From the NCBI RefSeq assembly GCF_000255655.1, contig NZ_JH636435.1, positions 2,318,658 through 2,382,657 on the forward strand: a stretch of DNA of 64,000 bases. The letters run 5' to 3'. Positions 54,323-64,000 of the stretch are shown here, piece by piece. This DNA comes from Schlesneria paludicola DSM 18645 (GTDB lineage Bacteria > Planctomycetota > Planctomycetia > Planctomycetales > Planctomycetaceae). A program made the position numbers and the translations under genes. The notes under the pieces are model-generated. The model did no database searches, had not been told where the DNA came from, and saw only the letters and a program-made list of their open reading frames with translations. Numbering within the stretch: position 1 is the stretch's first letter; every line of letters begins with the position of its first letter.

Positions 54323-55786
54323 ATGGATGGCTGGTACTACCGGACCTTTGACATCGACTTCGGCCCCGTTTCGCATGAGAAACTTGTCGAGCTGATCAAG
54401 GCACAATCGCTTTCGCGCGACGACGAAGTGCGATTTGGGATCAAGGGAGGATGGCGACGCGTCGGATCAATCGGCACGCTCATGGCCCATCTGCCATTTG
54501 AAATTGGAGCCGCATCCACAATGAAACACGAGGCCCGCGGGGGTCTCGAAGGCAGCCCCGCCGCGACCGCCGTACTGGAAACACCTTCAAAGCCGACGCG
54601 AAGTTCTGATGCAAGCTTCTCGGTCGTCAACCCGAAACCGGATGGCAATCAATGGTGGTGCCGGATTCAGAACGAGGTCTTCGGGCCCGTTGATATGGCC
54701 AAAGTTATTGAGATGGCCCAAAGTCAGGTCATCTCGCGCGATGACGAAGTGCGGTTCGGGGAAGCGGGGATCTGGCGGCGCGTCGGTTCGATCGGCCCGC
54801 TAATGGCGCACCTTCCGTTTGAAAGCAGGGAAAACGTTGTCCTTGGCGGCCTAAGGACAGGTCCCAGCGATGCACAGATCAATACCGTCGACAACGAAGT
54901 CGCCCCGGCCGGGGGAATAGAAAACCCAGCTAACTCAGGTTCGCGAGAAATTGAAGATCGGTGGTGGTGTCGCATCGAAAACCGCGAGTATGGTCCGATC
55001 GAACTCGCGAAAGTTGTCGAATGGGCAGCAACTGGTCGCTTACTAAAAACCGACGAAGTTCGCTTCGGTCGCGATCCCTATATGGCTGCCGGTGAACTCG
55101 CGGGCCTTTTCCCTGCAGAACAAAAACCAACGGCGGACGATCCGTCTGTATCAAAGTCAACAAATCCCACACCGAAATCGACAGAAGCAAAAGCTGTCAC
55201 GCCCCCTCCCAAACCTGCAGTTGCCGACCAGCCAACTCCGGCAGATTCGTCGCCCAAGCCCGCCCCGGCGCCGCAAATGCCATCTGGAAGTTTTAGCGCC
55301 CCCAGTTCGAGCGCAGCACGACCGGCAACTCCATTTCGTCCACCGATGGCGAAAGGGAAGGGTAGTTCAGGAGGCAATGACCTGGTCGCCAAGCTCATTC
55401 CAGTCGGGATCGGAATTGGTGGAATCGCAGGCGTGGTCGCGCTGATCTACTTCGCAATGATGATGATTCCCGAAAGCACCGTCGCGGATCAGAACCGGCT
55501 CAAAATCCTGCAAGGGGCGTTCGATCAATTGAACAACGTCCGAAGAAGCGGCGCCAGTAAACCAGATCAATTCGCTCCTGTGAAAGAAGTGCTTGAGAAA
55601 GCAGGTAAGACGGTTGCCGCGGAATTGAAAGATATCACAGACAAGAAGCCGCATCAGGCAAAGCTCAACTACGTCGCGAAGAAACTGCAAGATCTGGCCA
55701 AAGACAAGATCGAAGCCAAGCCGGGCGACATTGAAACGAACATTAAGAATGCCTTGACGGATCTGGACACAAAATTGAATCCCAAA
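54323..55786 (+). CDS. Triple GYF_2-domain protein with C-terminal membrane helix
   Basis: About 488 aa from ATG 54323; the frame is open 15 nt further upstream. Three related GYF-type modules lie at residues 2-60, 109-168 and 212-265, each with WY/WW at the start, GPV/GPI and a D-EVRFG core; the first two share the phrase RRVGSIG-LMAHLPFE. A Pro/Ala/Ser-rich linker (266-350) leads to one membrane helix (356-382) and a helical exported or cytoplasmic tail of about 105 residues. GYF_2 modules bind proline-rich or other short peptides. The third module lacks the RRVGSIG phrase. Role unknown; probably an adaptor with its modules on one side of the membrane. Confidence 0.82.
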
Positions 55787-55864
55787 TGAGCGTCAGATGT
55801 GCATTCGCAGTCGGCCTCCATTCAAGTTCCCCTGATGCAGCCCCGCTTGGGCACACCCTTTCAA

Positions 55865-57475
55865 TCAATGCGTCGATTGTGAAGGGGATGCGGGTATCGT
55901 TCGCGCGGGTATGACCTGCTTCAGACGAGCCACCATCAGAATCCCGATGGCCATCAGGCCCGCAGCAGCCCAATAGGGAAACGCCAGATTGCGGTCTTGC
56001 AACGTCATCCCGACGACGGGCCCCGCAATTCTCGCGAGTGACGAAATGCTTTGCCCCACACCTAAGACCTCCCCCTGTTCGTCATTCCCGCTGCTCAGCG
56101 AAAGCATGGCCTGCAGCGCAGGTGTCGTGGCCGAGAATCCAATTACGACCACCGGCAGGACAAACACCAGTGTCCAGAGCGGCGACCACGAGTTCGAACC
56201 ACGTTCCGCAACGATCAATTGAGGTTTGTTCGCATCGATTCTGTATTCCGTTCCGGCTGGCAACGTAGGCAAGGTCCAGCCCTTGGACGCAGCCAACTCG
56301 CTTAGAAATTCCTGGTCCGTGCGTGACGAGTTCGCCTGTTCAGATCGAAACACCGCCACTGCGTCTTTGATATCGAAACTCGCCACCTGGTCCCCAATCT
56401 GCCGAAGTGTCTGTGCGCGATAGGCCGTTTGACTGATCAACAAGAGCCCAACGGTCATCAACACAACACCAACGAGCGCCATGCGGTACTCACCCAATCG
56501 TGGGATCAAGCGACGCACCAAAATCCCCTGCGCCAGCGTTAGGACCAGCCCGATGTATGCGAATACATAGAAATTGCCGCGATCGTCGACCCCTAATCGC
56601 TTGGTCAGCATCGCCAGCGTCGTCTCGAACTGTGCGAAGGCGAACGTGGTCAAGAACACCGCCAGAATAATGGGGCCGAGCACACGGTGAGAAAGAACAC
56701 GCGGCATCGCCCCAATTTTCAGCCAACCATGCGTCGACGCATGGCCAGTGACACCCAGCTTCCGTGATTCGGGCAACGAGGTAAAACCAAAAATGAACGC
56801 GAGGCCAGATAGCACCGCAGCAACATAGCCCGGCGCGGGACTTGGCGCGGCGTTCAGTTGATTAGGAACAAACAGCGAGCCGAGCAGGGGGCCAAACGTG
56901 AATCCAATCCCAAATGCCGCCCCGATAATCGCCATCCCCTTGCCACGCGACGATTCGTCCGTGCAATCGGCAATGTAAGCTTGAGCCGTCGGAATCGTGG
57001 CCCCCGAGATCCCCGCACCAATCCGCGTCACAAATAACCAGACGAGTGGACTCAGCCCCAGAATCGGCCCTGAATTCCCCCACTGCGTCACCAGCGCAAA
57101 CAAAGCATAAAAGATCGTCGACCCCGCCAAACCAACGAGCAGCACAGGCCGCCGCCCAATCCGATCGGAAAGCATTCCCCACAGCGGCGCAAACAAGAAC
57201 TGCATCGCCGAGAACGATGCCATCAAACAGCCGAGAATCAGCCCCGCACGTCGATTTCGATGCGCCGTGAATGAGAATTCCCCATGCGCCACGGCCGTAT
57301 CGGTGGCGGCTGGCTCCGTCGCCGCCCCCGCATCACTCACTGTCGAGTCCTGGACGCGCTCGACCGCAGGCAAAAAATGCTCGGCATATCGAGGCAACAG
57401 GGGTAGAACAATCCCAAACCCCAGCAGGTCGACGAACACAGTGATAAAGATGATCAACAGCGGCTTACGTGACAC
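55865..57475 (-). CDS. MFS transporter with two soluble insertions
   Basis: A 536-aa major facilitator with about 12 helices. The first helices have the TetA-like D-x-x-G start (FVDLLGFGIVLPLLPRY) and the loop 2-3 motif LSDRIGRRPVLLVG. Two insertions are unusual: a Thr/Ala-rich loop of about 45 residues at 32-75, and a soluble region of about 80 residues at 351-430 (QTLRQIGDQVASFDIKDAV to RIDANKPQLIVAERG). The substrate is unknown; the TetA-like pattern suggests drug or metabolite export. Convergent with the GYF gene. Confidence 0.88.
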   Translation of the reverse strand: MSRKPLLIIFITVFVDLLGFGIVLPLLPRYAEHFLPAVERVQDSTVSDAGAATEPAATDTAVAHGEFSFTAHRNRRAGLILGCLMASFSAMQFLFAPLWGMLSDRIGRRPVLLVGLAGSTIFYALFALVTQWGNSGPILGLSPLVWLFVTRIGAGISGATIPTAQAYIADCTDESSRGKGMAIIGAAFGIGFTFGPLLGSLFVPNQLNAAPSPAPGYVAAVLSGLAFIFGFTSLPESRKLGVTGHASTHGWLKIGAMPRVLSHRVLGPIILAVFLTTFAFAQFETTLAMLTKRLGVDDRGNFYVFAYIGLVLTLAQGILVRRLIPRLGEYRMALVGVVLMTVGLLLISQTAYRAQTLRQIGDQVASFDIKDAVAVFRSEQANSSRTDQEFLSELAASKGWTLPTLPAGTEYRIDANKPQLIVAERGSNSWSPLWTLVFVLPVVVIGFSATTPALQAMLSLSSGNDEQGEVLGVGQSISSLARIAGPVVGMTLQDRNLAFPYWAAAGLMAIGILMVARLKQVIPARTIPASPSQSTH

Positions 57476-57764
57476 GGCATTCCCTCAGACACAGATCGAG
57501 CAGGACAGCGGAACGGAGGACTGTAAGACAAGAGAGGAGCGGTTTCCAGCAGAGGCAACTGATTGCCGACGCACCGCACGAAGGAACTGAAGCGTCTGGA
57601 CATCCGTCCGCAATTCCGCGATCAAGGGAAACTGGGATGCAAAATCGTGGCACAACCATTCGGCTCCGACAGATTTATGAGCATCGTCCGCTGTCTCGTT
57701 GGCCTATTCGCGACGAGTTCATCATCGTGACTTTTCAGGCTTTAAGCTCCAGTAGAATTGATTT

Positions 57765-59492
57765 GTGGATTCGCCTAAGTTTCGACGTCCATCGGAAATC
57801 GCTGTACATCAACAGAACGGAATCGAACAGAACGGAATCGCGTTGAACGAATCGTTGCGGAATGTTTCGCGGAACGTGCGACTAGTCAGTCTGTGCACGA
57901 TCGTCAGCCGAATTCTTGGGTTGCTTCGCGACCAGGCGATGGGTGCCATCTTTGGCGCTGGCCCCCTTCTGGACGCCTTTACGGTCGCCTTTCGACTGCC
58001 CAATCTCGCACGCGTGCTTCTCGGAGAAGGGGCTCTTACAACGGCATTTCTGCCCGTGTTTATGGAAGAACTGCACGAACGCGGCCGTGATTCGGCCGCA
58101 AGGCTCACCTGGGCCGTATTTTTCTGCCTGACAGGGGTCCTCTGCACCTTGATCTTGGTTGCAGAGGGAGTCTTGCTGACCATTACCCAGTGCTTCGACC
58201 TAGGCCCTGAATCGCGTCTTTTGTGCAACCTGACGGCGTACCTGCTTCCATATGTTCTGATGATTTGCCTCGCCGCGCAAGTCGGAGCCGTACTGAACGC
58301 ACTCGGCCGCTTTCTGTGGCCCGCCCTCGTTCCTTCCATCCTGAACCTCGTCTGGTTGATCGCGATGTGGAAAGTCGTGCCTTTGTGGTCCGACGAAATC
58401 AGTCGGATCTATGCGACGGCGGCCTGCGTCGTCATCGGAGGAGGACTGCAGCTTCTCTTTCCACTCCCAATCCTATTTGCGAGCGGTTTCGGCTATCGTC
58501 GCGATTGGCGCGAGGCCTTGGGCAGCGTTCGCAGAATTGCCATGACGATGCTGCCAGTCATCCTGGGACTTTCGATCACCCAACTGAACGCGGTTCTCGA
58601 CAGTTTTGTCGCGTGGGGGTTCACCCGCCCAGAAACGCACTCTGCCTCAAACTGGTTTTCCGATATCTCGTCTTACCCCTTACCCGAAGGCACCGCCACC
58701 GCCTTATATCTCGGCCAACGCCTCTATCAATTTCCGCTCGGTGTGTTTGGCGTGGCGTTGGGGACGGTACTTTTCCCGCTTTTGACCTCCCACGCCCAGC
58801 GCGGTGAAACCGACAAGCTCCGCGCGGACCTCTCGCTGGGAATTCGCCTGGTGCTCGCAATCGGCCTGCCTGCAAGTGCAGGACTCATGTTGATCGCTCA
58901 TCCGCTCTCAACGGCATTTTTTGAATACGGCCGATTCGATGCCGAGGCGGCACATCAAACGGGAACGATGATCGCCGCCTACAGTTCAGGCGTCTGGGCC
59001 TATTGTGGCCTACTCATTCTACAACGCGGATTCTATGCCATCGGCGATCGATTGACCCCGATGTATCTCGGAATGGCCGCGATGCTGGGAAATTTGATTC
59101 TTGACCTGACGCTGATCTGGCCCTTCGGCGGCAAAGGGCTCGCATTTTCAACGGCGCTTATCGCGGCCGTGCAATGCGCGGCAACCGTCAGGCTCCTACA
59201 GCTCAAAATCGGCCCAATGCATTGGCAAGAGATTGGCAGAACTGGGGTCAAAACTCTATTTGCCACGGGCGTGATGAGCATTCTGTGCCTGATGATGTTT
59301 GCGGTTCTCGATGGAACCAACTTTGGATCAGGTCGGTTCGTTCGCCTTGGCCTTCCGTTGCTGGTGGGTGTGGTCGGCTTTCTGATCATGGCACGCCTGA
59401 TTCGCCTCGACGAACCTTGGCAAATCCTCGCGGGAAGACACCCCAAAAACGCCGACAAATCAATACCGGATCCGGCCGCTACGGCGGATTGA
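57765..59492 (+). CDS. murJ: Lipid II flippase MurJ
   Basis: An integral membrane protein of 575 aa with about 14 helices of the MviN/MurJ family. Seen near the start: SLCTIVSRILGLLRDQAMGAIFGAGPLLDAFTVAFRLPNL, and LLGEGALTTAFLPVF, both strongly conserved. It flips lipid II across the inner membrane for peptidoglycan synthesis. The start is unclear: ATG 57765 adds a 26-residue polar prefix that contains a duplicated NGIEQNGI phrase, while TTG 57843 begins directly before the conserved part. It is likely monocistronic. Confidence 0.93.
   Translation: MDSPKFRRPSEIAVHQQNGIEQNGIALNESLRNVSRNVRLVSLCTIVSRILGLLRDQAMGAIFGAGPLLDAFTVAFRLPNLARVLLGEGALTTAFLPVFMEELHERGRDSAARLTWAVFFCLTGVLCTLILVAEGVLLTITQCFDLGPESRLLCNLTAYLLPYVLMICLAAQVGAVLNALGRFLWPALVPSILNLVWLIAMWKVVPLWSDEISRIYATAACVVIGGGLQLLFPLPILFASGFGYRRDWREALGSVRRIAMTMLPVILGLSITQLNAVLDSFVAWGFTRPETHSASNWFSDISSYPLPEGTATALYLGQRLYQFPLGVFGVALGTVLFPLLTSHAQRGETDKLRADLSLGIRLVLAIGLPASAGLMLIAHPLSTAFFEYGRFDAEAAHQTGTMIAAYSSGVWAYCGLLILQRGFYAIGDRLTPMYLGMAAMLGNLILDLTLIWPFGGKGLAFSTALIAAVQCAATVRLLQLKIGPMHWQEIGRTGVKTLFATGVMSILCLMMFAVLDGTNFGSGRFVRLGLPLLVGVVGFLIMARLIRLDEPWQILAGRHPKNADKSIPDPAATAD
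57811..57840 (+). repeat. Tandem duplication of a 15-bp unit at the murJ start
   Basis: AACAGAACGGAATCG occurs twice in a row (57811-57825 and 57826-57840), directly before the TTG candidate start at 57843. If ATG 57765 is the start, the unit encodes a five-residue duplicate in frame. Confidence 0.7.
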
Positions 59493-59609
59493 ATTCAATT
59501 TTTTGCCTCACGCAATCAGACTTTTAAGTGAATTCCTCGCATAAGTTGCGAAGAACAATAACTGCGATTATCATACCGGGCCCGTTCCGGCTCCTGGGCT
59601 GAATTGCCT

Positions 59610-59650
59610 GGATCGTCGTTTGCACGACGCCGTGTGCTTGCACACGCTCC
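59610..59650 (+). promoter_or_regulatory. Two adjacent small hairpins in the ffh leader
   Basis: CGTCGT with ACGACG (loop TTGC) is followed at once by CGTGTGC with GCACACG (loop of about 2 nt). They lie 30-65 nt before the ffh ATG. They could be transcript elements or chance; no known leader class is matched. Confidence 0.3.
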
Positions 59651-59677
59651 GGATCTTCGTAACCCGAGACTGCGACA

Positions 59678-61156
59678 ATGTTTGAAGGTATCACTGGCGG
59701 CCTGAAGTCTGCGCTTTCCCTATTGGGGCGCGGCGGTAAACTCACCGAAGCCAATATTCGGGATGGGTTGGCACAGGTCCGTAAAGCACTGCTCGAGGCC
59801 GATGTCCACTACGACGTCGCCACCACGTTCATCAAACGATGTACAGAGCAGGCCATCGGTGATGCGGTTCTCAAGTCGCTCCGGCCCGATCAGCAGATTG
59901 TCGGGATCGTTCATCAGCAGCTCGTCGACCTCATGGGGCCGACGGATCATTCGCTTCATCTTCGTAAAGATGGCCTCAGCAAGATCATGATGTGCGGGCT
60001 GCAGGGAAGTGGTAAAACCACCACCTGCGGCAAGCTTGCCAAGATGCTGAAGGAACAAAACAAGAAGCCAATGCTAGTTGCAGCGGACCTTCAGCGCCCC
60101 GCAGCGATCGAGCAACTCAAAGTGATCGGTGAACAGCTTGGCGTTCCCGTCTACAGTGAGCCTCCTGCTGGCACAACTCCGCTAAAAGTTTGCGGAAACG
60201 CCTTGGCCGCAGCCAAACAAGCGGGCGTCGACGTCATCATTTTCGACACGGCAGGACGTCTGCACGTTGATCCACAGCTCATGAACGAGCTGGAGCAGAT
60301 CGACCGCAAAGTCCAACCAGATCAGATCTTACTCGTTTGCGACGCAATGACTGGCCAGGACGCCGTCAACAGCGCCAAAGCCTTCAATGACGCTTTGGAA
60401 CTCGACGGAGTCATTCTGACGAAGCTGGACGGCGACACCCGCGGCGGTGCGGCAATCAGCGTCAAAGAAGTCACCGGAGTTCCAATCAAGTTTGTCGGGA
60501 TGGGTGAACAACTCGACAAGCTGGAACCATTCCATCCGGACCGGATGGCCGGTCGTATCCTCGGCATGGGAGACATCGTCACCCTGTTCGAGAAAGCCGC
60601 CGAGCAGATGGACGAGGACGAGGTCGCTCGCCAACAGGCGAAGATGGCGGCCGGAAAGTTCACGCTCGAAGATTTCCGCGACCAGATGAAGATGATCCGC
60701 AAGATGGGATCGCTGAAGGATCTGATGAAGATGATCCCCGGCTTGGGCGGCCTTCTGGCTTCCAACCCCGACATCGACGCCGATGCCGACATGGGACGGA
60801 TCGAAGCGGTGATCAGCTCGATGACGCCCTATGAGCGAACTCATCCCGATAAGATTGACCGCAGCCGCCGTCATCGTATTGCACGCGGAGCGGGCACTGA
60901 GCCCTCTGAAGTGAATCGTCTTCTCAAAGACTTTCAAAACATGGCTGGCATGGCCCAGAAGATGTCGGGCATGGGCGTCATGGACAAAATGCGAGCCGTC
61001 CGCGAACTCACCCAGGGCGGAATGGGCAATCCGGCCGGTGGATTCAAAATGGCCAAGGAACGCTCGAAACGCGGCCCATTGGACCAGAATTTGGCGGACG
61101 AAAAGCGAAAAAAGGCGCGCAAAGACGCCAAGAAGCAGAAGAAAAAGAACCGCTAA
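59678..61156 (+). CDS. ffh: Signal recognition particle protein
   Basis: The GTPase that, with 4.5S RNA, brings signal-sequence-bearing ribosomes to FtsY. 492 aa. The N-domain leads to the G domain with [15 protein letters not shown] (G1), [15 protein letters not shown] (G3) and [15 protein letters not shown] (G4). The M domain follows with [10 protein letters not shown], the loop region [25 protein letters not shown] (the RNA-binding helix-turn-helix), and a Met/Gly-rich finger. A very basic tail ([15 protein letters not shown]) ends it. First gene of a conserved block with rpsP, trmD and rplS. Confidence 0.97.
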   Translation: MFEGITGGLKSALSLLGRGGKLTEANIRDGLAQVRKALLEADVHYDVATTFIKRCTEQAIGDAVLKSLRPDQQIVGIVHQQLVDLMGPTDHSLHLRKDGLSKIMMCGLQGSGKTTTCGKLAKMLKEQNKKPMLVAADLQRPAAIEQLKVIGEQLGVPVYSEPPAGTTPLKVCGNALAAAKQAGVDVIIFDTAGRLHVDPQLMNELEQIDRKVQPDQILLVCDAMTGQDAVNSAKAFNDALELDGVILTKLDGDTRGGAAISVKEVTGVPIKFVGMGEQLDKLEPFHPDRMAGRILGMGDIVTLFEKAAEQMDEDEVARQQAKMAAGKFTLEDFRDQMKMIRKMGSLKDLMKMIPGLGGLLASNPDIDADADMGRIEAVISSMTPYERTHPDKIDRSRRHRIARGAGTEPSEVNRLLKDFQNMAGMAQKMSGMGVMDKMRAVRELTQGGMGNPAGGFKMAKERSKRGPLDQNLADEKRKKARKDAKKQKKKNR

Positions 61157-61270
61157 CCCTGTTCGACGCGATCGCTTCTCAATCCATGCAAATGCAGCGA
61201 GAAACGATCCGATCGGCCAGGTCAGCGATCCCGATAATCGACGACTTCTAATCCGAAAAAGGAGCATTGA

Positions 61271-61633
61271 GTGGCAGTTCGAATTCGTATGAAGAAAATT
61301 GGACGGAAGCATCGACCGTTCTACCGAATTTGCGTGATGGATTCGCGCGTTCATCGTGAAGGTAAAGCCATCGAAGAGATTGGCTGGTATGACACGTCCG
61401 TCGCAGACAAGTCGAAACGCGTGAAGGTCAACCTCGAACGCGTCGAGTACTGGGTGTCCGTCGGCGCCAGCATGTCGGACCGCGTTGCCACGCTCGTCAA
61501 GAAGGTGAAGACCAACAGCTTCACGACGGCCGCCGCACCTGCACCAATGCTCGCTCCGAAGGTCAAGGAAGCTCCGGCTCCAGCCGCTGCCGACGGAGAA
61601 GCGGCCCCCGCTGAAGATGCAGCAGCCGAGTGA
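61271..61633 (+). CDS. rpsP: 30S ribosomal protein S16
   Basis: A small-subunit assembly protein of 120 aa, starting with GTG (61271) 7 nt after GGAGC. The S16 core is clear: AVRIRMKKIGRKHRPFYRICVMDSR and IEEIGWYD, then NLERVEYWVSVGASMSDRVATLV. The usual S16 has about 80-90 residues; here an Ala/Pro/Glu-rich extension of about 35 residues is appended, a common trait in planctomycetes. Operon with ffh and trmD; rimM is missing between rpsP and trmD. Confidence 0.96.
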   Translation: MAVRIRMKKIGRKHRPFYRICVMDSRVHREGKAIEEIGWYDTSVADKSKRVKVNLERVEYWVSVGASMSDRVATLVKKVKTNSFTTAAAPAPMLAPKVKEAPAPAAADGEAAPAEDAAAE

Positions 61634-61777
61634 CCAATGGTGACCTCAACCAAGGTTGCCAGCGGCAATGTTGGAGTGAGATGCCGGTCCTGATTCGTCA
61701 GGCCGGACGGTTGTAAGTCGTTCCGTGTTCGAAATCGTCAGGCTGTCGCCCTGCGAGTTGGTTTCGTTGGCGTCATC

Positions 61778-62458
61778 ATGCGTTTCGATGTCTTAACCCT
61801 GTTCCCAGAACTGTTTCACAGCTACCTGCAGCAAAGCCTGCTCAAGCTCGCAATCGACAATCAGCGGGTCGACGTGCAGTTGTGGAATATCCGGGATTGG
61901 GCCACAGACAAGCACAAATCCGTCGACGACACACCGTATGGCGGTGGACCAGGCATGCTGATCGCCTGCCCCCCGGTTTACGACTGTGTGGAAGCAGTTC
62001 AAGCGGCGGTTGAAACACCCGGCCAGTTGGTGATGCTGACGCCGCAAGGACGAAAGCTTGACCAGTCGCTGGTACAGGAACTGGCAACATTTCCTCGGTT
62101 GTTGTTACTGTGCGGACGTTACGAAGGATTTGATGAGCGGATCAATCTAGGGCTGAAACCACTGGAAGTATCGGCAGGTGATTTCATCTGTAACGGTGGT
62201 GAAGTACCTGCGATGATGGTGATCGATACAGTCATTCGATTGGTACCTGGAGTATTGGGAGACGAGACGAGCAGCAAGTACGACTCGTTCGGTGAAAGCG
62301 GGCTGCTCGAATATCCACAATACACGCGACCACGCGAGTTTCGGGGAATGTCAGTTCCCGAGATTTTGCTGAGCGGCAATCACGGCGAAATCGCCAAGTG
62401 GCGGCATCAACAAAGTCTCGAACGGACTCAGCGGAAACGCGGCGACTTGATGCAATAA
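61778..62458 (+). CDS. trmD: tRNA (guanine-N1)-methyltransferase
   Basis: Methylates G37 of tRNAs with SAM. 226 aa, SPOUT trefoil knot. Visible: MRFDVLTLFPELF start, DDTPYGGGPGMLIA with the conserved G-rich loop, and LLCGRYEGFDERI plus EVSAGDFICNGGEVPAMMVIDTV, which form the SAM knot. The C-terminal GNHGEIAKWRHQQSLERT domain contacts tRNA. It lies between rpsP and rplS as in most bacteria. Confidence 0.97.
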   Translation: MRFDVLTLFPELFHSYLQQSLLKLAIDNQRVDVQLWNIRDWATDKHKSVDDTPYGGGPGMLIACPPVYDCVEAVQAAVETPGQLVMLTPQGRKLDQSLVQELATFPRLLLLCGRYEGFDERINLGLKPLEVSAGDFICNGGEVPAMMVIDTVIRLVPGVLGDETSSKYDSFGESGLLEYPQYTRPREFRGMSVPEILLSGNHGEIAKWRHQQSLERTQRKRGDLMQ

Positions 62459-62574
62459 AACAGTCTGAAGTAAATCAGTCAGTGTGGGGCCAATCCCACC
62501 CGTCCGAGATCCTGTTTCGGGCGAACAAGATTTGACATAGCGAGACGACTCGCTTCGAAGAATTGGGATAGATC

Positions 62575-62991
<417 letters not shown>

Positions 62992-63015
62992 TTCGCTGGC
63001 ACTCGTGGATCACAA

Positions 63016-63042
63016 GGAACGGGCCATCGTGCCCGTTCCTTT
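63016..63042 (+). terminator. Intrinsic terminator after rplS
   Basis: GGAACGGGC (63016-63024) and GCCCGTTCC (63031-63039) form a 9-bp stem with a 6-nt loop and a short TTT tail. The U tract is weak (TTTCT), so read-through into yraN is possible. Confidence 0.7.
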
Positions 63043-63119
63043 CTGAGCTTCTGATGCCTGCCGATCGAACCACTGCCCCACAGGTTTGCTAAGAATCAGC
63101 CCGCCAAGGCGCCGCCACC

Positions 63120-63545
63120 ATGTTTGGTTGGTTTACGACGCTGCTGAGCGCCGCGCGCGGTGCAAAAAAAGAATTGGGCAATCGCGGCGAAATCGAAGCC
63201 GCGAGATTTCTTGAGCATCTGGGTTACAAGATCCTGCATCGCCAATGGCGCGAGCGTTATGGCGAGATTGACCTGATCGCCATCGACCGCGATACAATCG
63301 TCTTCGCGGAAGTCAAAACACGCGCCTCAGCGGGCTTCGGGCATCCCACCGAGGCCATCACGACCGCGAAGCAAGGCCGAATGACGCGGTCTGCGCTCGC
63401 CTTTCTAAAACGAAAACGCTGGCTGAATCGGCGCGCACGGTTCGATGTGATCGCTGTCATCTGGCCCAGAGACGGCGATGCTCCTCAGATTCAACACTAC
63501 ATGAATGCATTCGAACCGACCGGGTTCGGTCAGATGTACTCATGA
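63120..63545 (+). CDS. YraN family (UPF0102) nuclease-like protein
   Basis: A 141-aa protein with the restriction-endonuclease-like fold of YraN. Seen: NRGEIEAARFLEHLGYKILHRQWRERYGEIDLIAIDRDTIVFAEVKTR, where the Glu, the Asp of EIDLIA and the ExK of EVK form the PD-(D/E)xK-type metal site, then TEAITTAKQGRM. Catalytic residues are intact. The true function is not established; the gene often lies near trmD/rplS, as here. Confidence 0.92.
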   Translation: MFGWFTTLLSAARGAKKELGNRGEIEAARFLEHLGYKILHRQWRERYGEIDLIAIDRDTIVFAEVKTRASAGFGHPTEAITTAKQGRMTRSALAFLKRKRWLNRRARFDVIAVIWPRDGDAPQIQHYMNAFEPTGFGQMYS

Positions 63546-63588
63546 ACGTCGCATCCGCGGAGCGAGAATCGCCAACGTCTCGATTCAT

Positions 63589-63631
63589 GTTTTGCCACGA
63601 TCTCATGTGGGAACATAGATCGTGGCAAAAC
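63589..63631. terminator. Bidirectional terminator between yraN and the ABC-F gene
   Basis: A perfect 15-bp stem: GTTTTGCCACGATCT (63589-63603) with AGATCGTGGCAAAAC (63617-63631) and a 13-nt loop. The A-tract and T-tract are inside the stem ends. It lies between two convergent genes and can stop transcription from both sides. Confidence 0.75.
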
Positions 63632-63648
63632 TCATCAGCAAAACCCTG

Positions 63649-64000
63649 TCAAACCAGGTCCTCGCCGAGTTCCTCCTGCAACTGACACCAGCGGTCTTCG
63701 GCCGCGGCCAGTTCCGTCGCCAGCGATTCGACTTCGTTGTGAAGCCGCAATGATTCCTTCGCATCAGTCGACTGCATCAATTTTGCATTCGATTGCTTCT
63801 TCTGATCGTCCAGGCGAGCGATCGTCTTTTCGATCGTCGAAATCTCCTTGCGGATTTCCCGCTCATTCCGTCGCGCCGTCTTCACTGCGGCCACCGGTTT
63901 TGCGGTATCGGTCGGCTTGGATGCCTGCGGCGCTTTCGCTCGGCGCGCCACTTCTTCACGCTCACCGTCATCAATTTCCTTGTTGACGTAGTACAAGTAC
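63649..64000 (-). CDS. ABC-F family ATPase, C-terminal fragment cut by window edge
   Basis: Only the last 115 or so residues are in the window; the ATPase domains lie beyond the right edge. Seen: a YYVNKEID phrase typical of the link after the second ABC domain, an Ala/Lys/Thr-rich linker, and a two-helix coiled coil (RREREIRKEISTIEKTIARLD-like, then NEVESLATELAAAEDRWCQLQEEL), which matches the Uup/ABC-F C-terminal domain. ABC-F proteins act on ribosomes. Which member it is cannot be told from this piece. Confidence 0.75.
   Translation of the reverse strand, partial: YLYYVNKEIDDGEREEVARRAKAPQASKPTDTAKPVAAVKTARRNEREIRKEISTIEKTIARLDDQKKQSNAKLMQSTDAKESLRLHNEVESLATELAAAEDRWCQLQEELGEDLV

Overview
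The window reads as chromosomal DNA of a planctomycete, probably order Planctomycetales (Schlesneria/Planctomyces-like); the genus is a guess. The support is moderate GC content, weak or absent Shine-Dalgarno sites, very large exported proteins of no recognised family, BlaI regulators without BlaR1, membrane-anchored PQQ-type propellers, an ABC-2/CPBP fusion, and a cysteinyl-tRNA synthetase with a rewritten KMSKS region. No phage, IS element, CRISPR array, rRNA or tRNA was recognised. Most of the window is core chromosome.

Layout. 1-6.2 kb: a cut-off exported protein (-), a DUF4349 lipoprotein (-), an AlkA-like glycosylase (+), an Old Yellow Enzyme (-), an RraA-like protein (+), a cluster of palindromic repeats and an amidohydrolase (+). 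6.3-21 kb: one minus-strand run, read from right to left as suhB-like phosphatase, a 1151-aa and a 2207-aa exported membrane-anchored protein (stop/start overlap), epmA, panB and a class V aminotransferase. 21.3-28.7 kb: a plus-strand Tad pilus operon (prepilin peptidase, TadE, CpaB, TadG-like, TadA, TadB, TadC) without Flp pilin, secretin or TadZ. 28.9-32.2 kb: a methyltransferase, then a MarR repressor divergent from a membrane-anchored propeller protein, with a perfect 13-bp inverted repeat over the promoter. 32.3-36.2 kb: a nitrate/taurine/thiamine-precursor-type ABC permease and ATPase (-), then coaX and a shortened MnmE-like GTPase (+). 36.8-41.7 kb: a YciF-like protein, LptF/G, QueC and a sialate O-acetylesterase. 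42-49 kb: a disordered Arg/Glu-rich protein, MtaB, a BtuF-like protein, BlaI with a terpene-cyclase-fold protein, and an orphan THI5/NMT1 substrate-binding lipoprotein. 49.2-59.5 kb: a NatA/NatB-type exporter (permease fused to a CPBP protease), cysS, a triple GYF-domain protein, an MFS transporter and murJ. 59.6-64 kb: the conserved ffh-rpsP-trmD-rplS-yraN block and the tail of an ABC-F ATPase.

How the genes work together. PanB and CoaX belong to CoA synthesis. QueC, MtaB, TrmD and the MnmE-like protein point to tRNA modification. MurJ and LptF/G build the cell envelope. The Tad genes would build a surface pilus with parts encoded elsewhere. The two giant proteins are the least understood part: they look like three related units, each an exported beta-rich region followed by a membrane-helix cluster, made from one transcript. 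They are the best candidate for an undescribed envelope system, but the sequence alone does not show their function.
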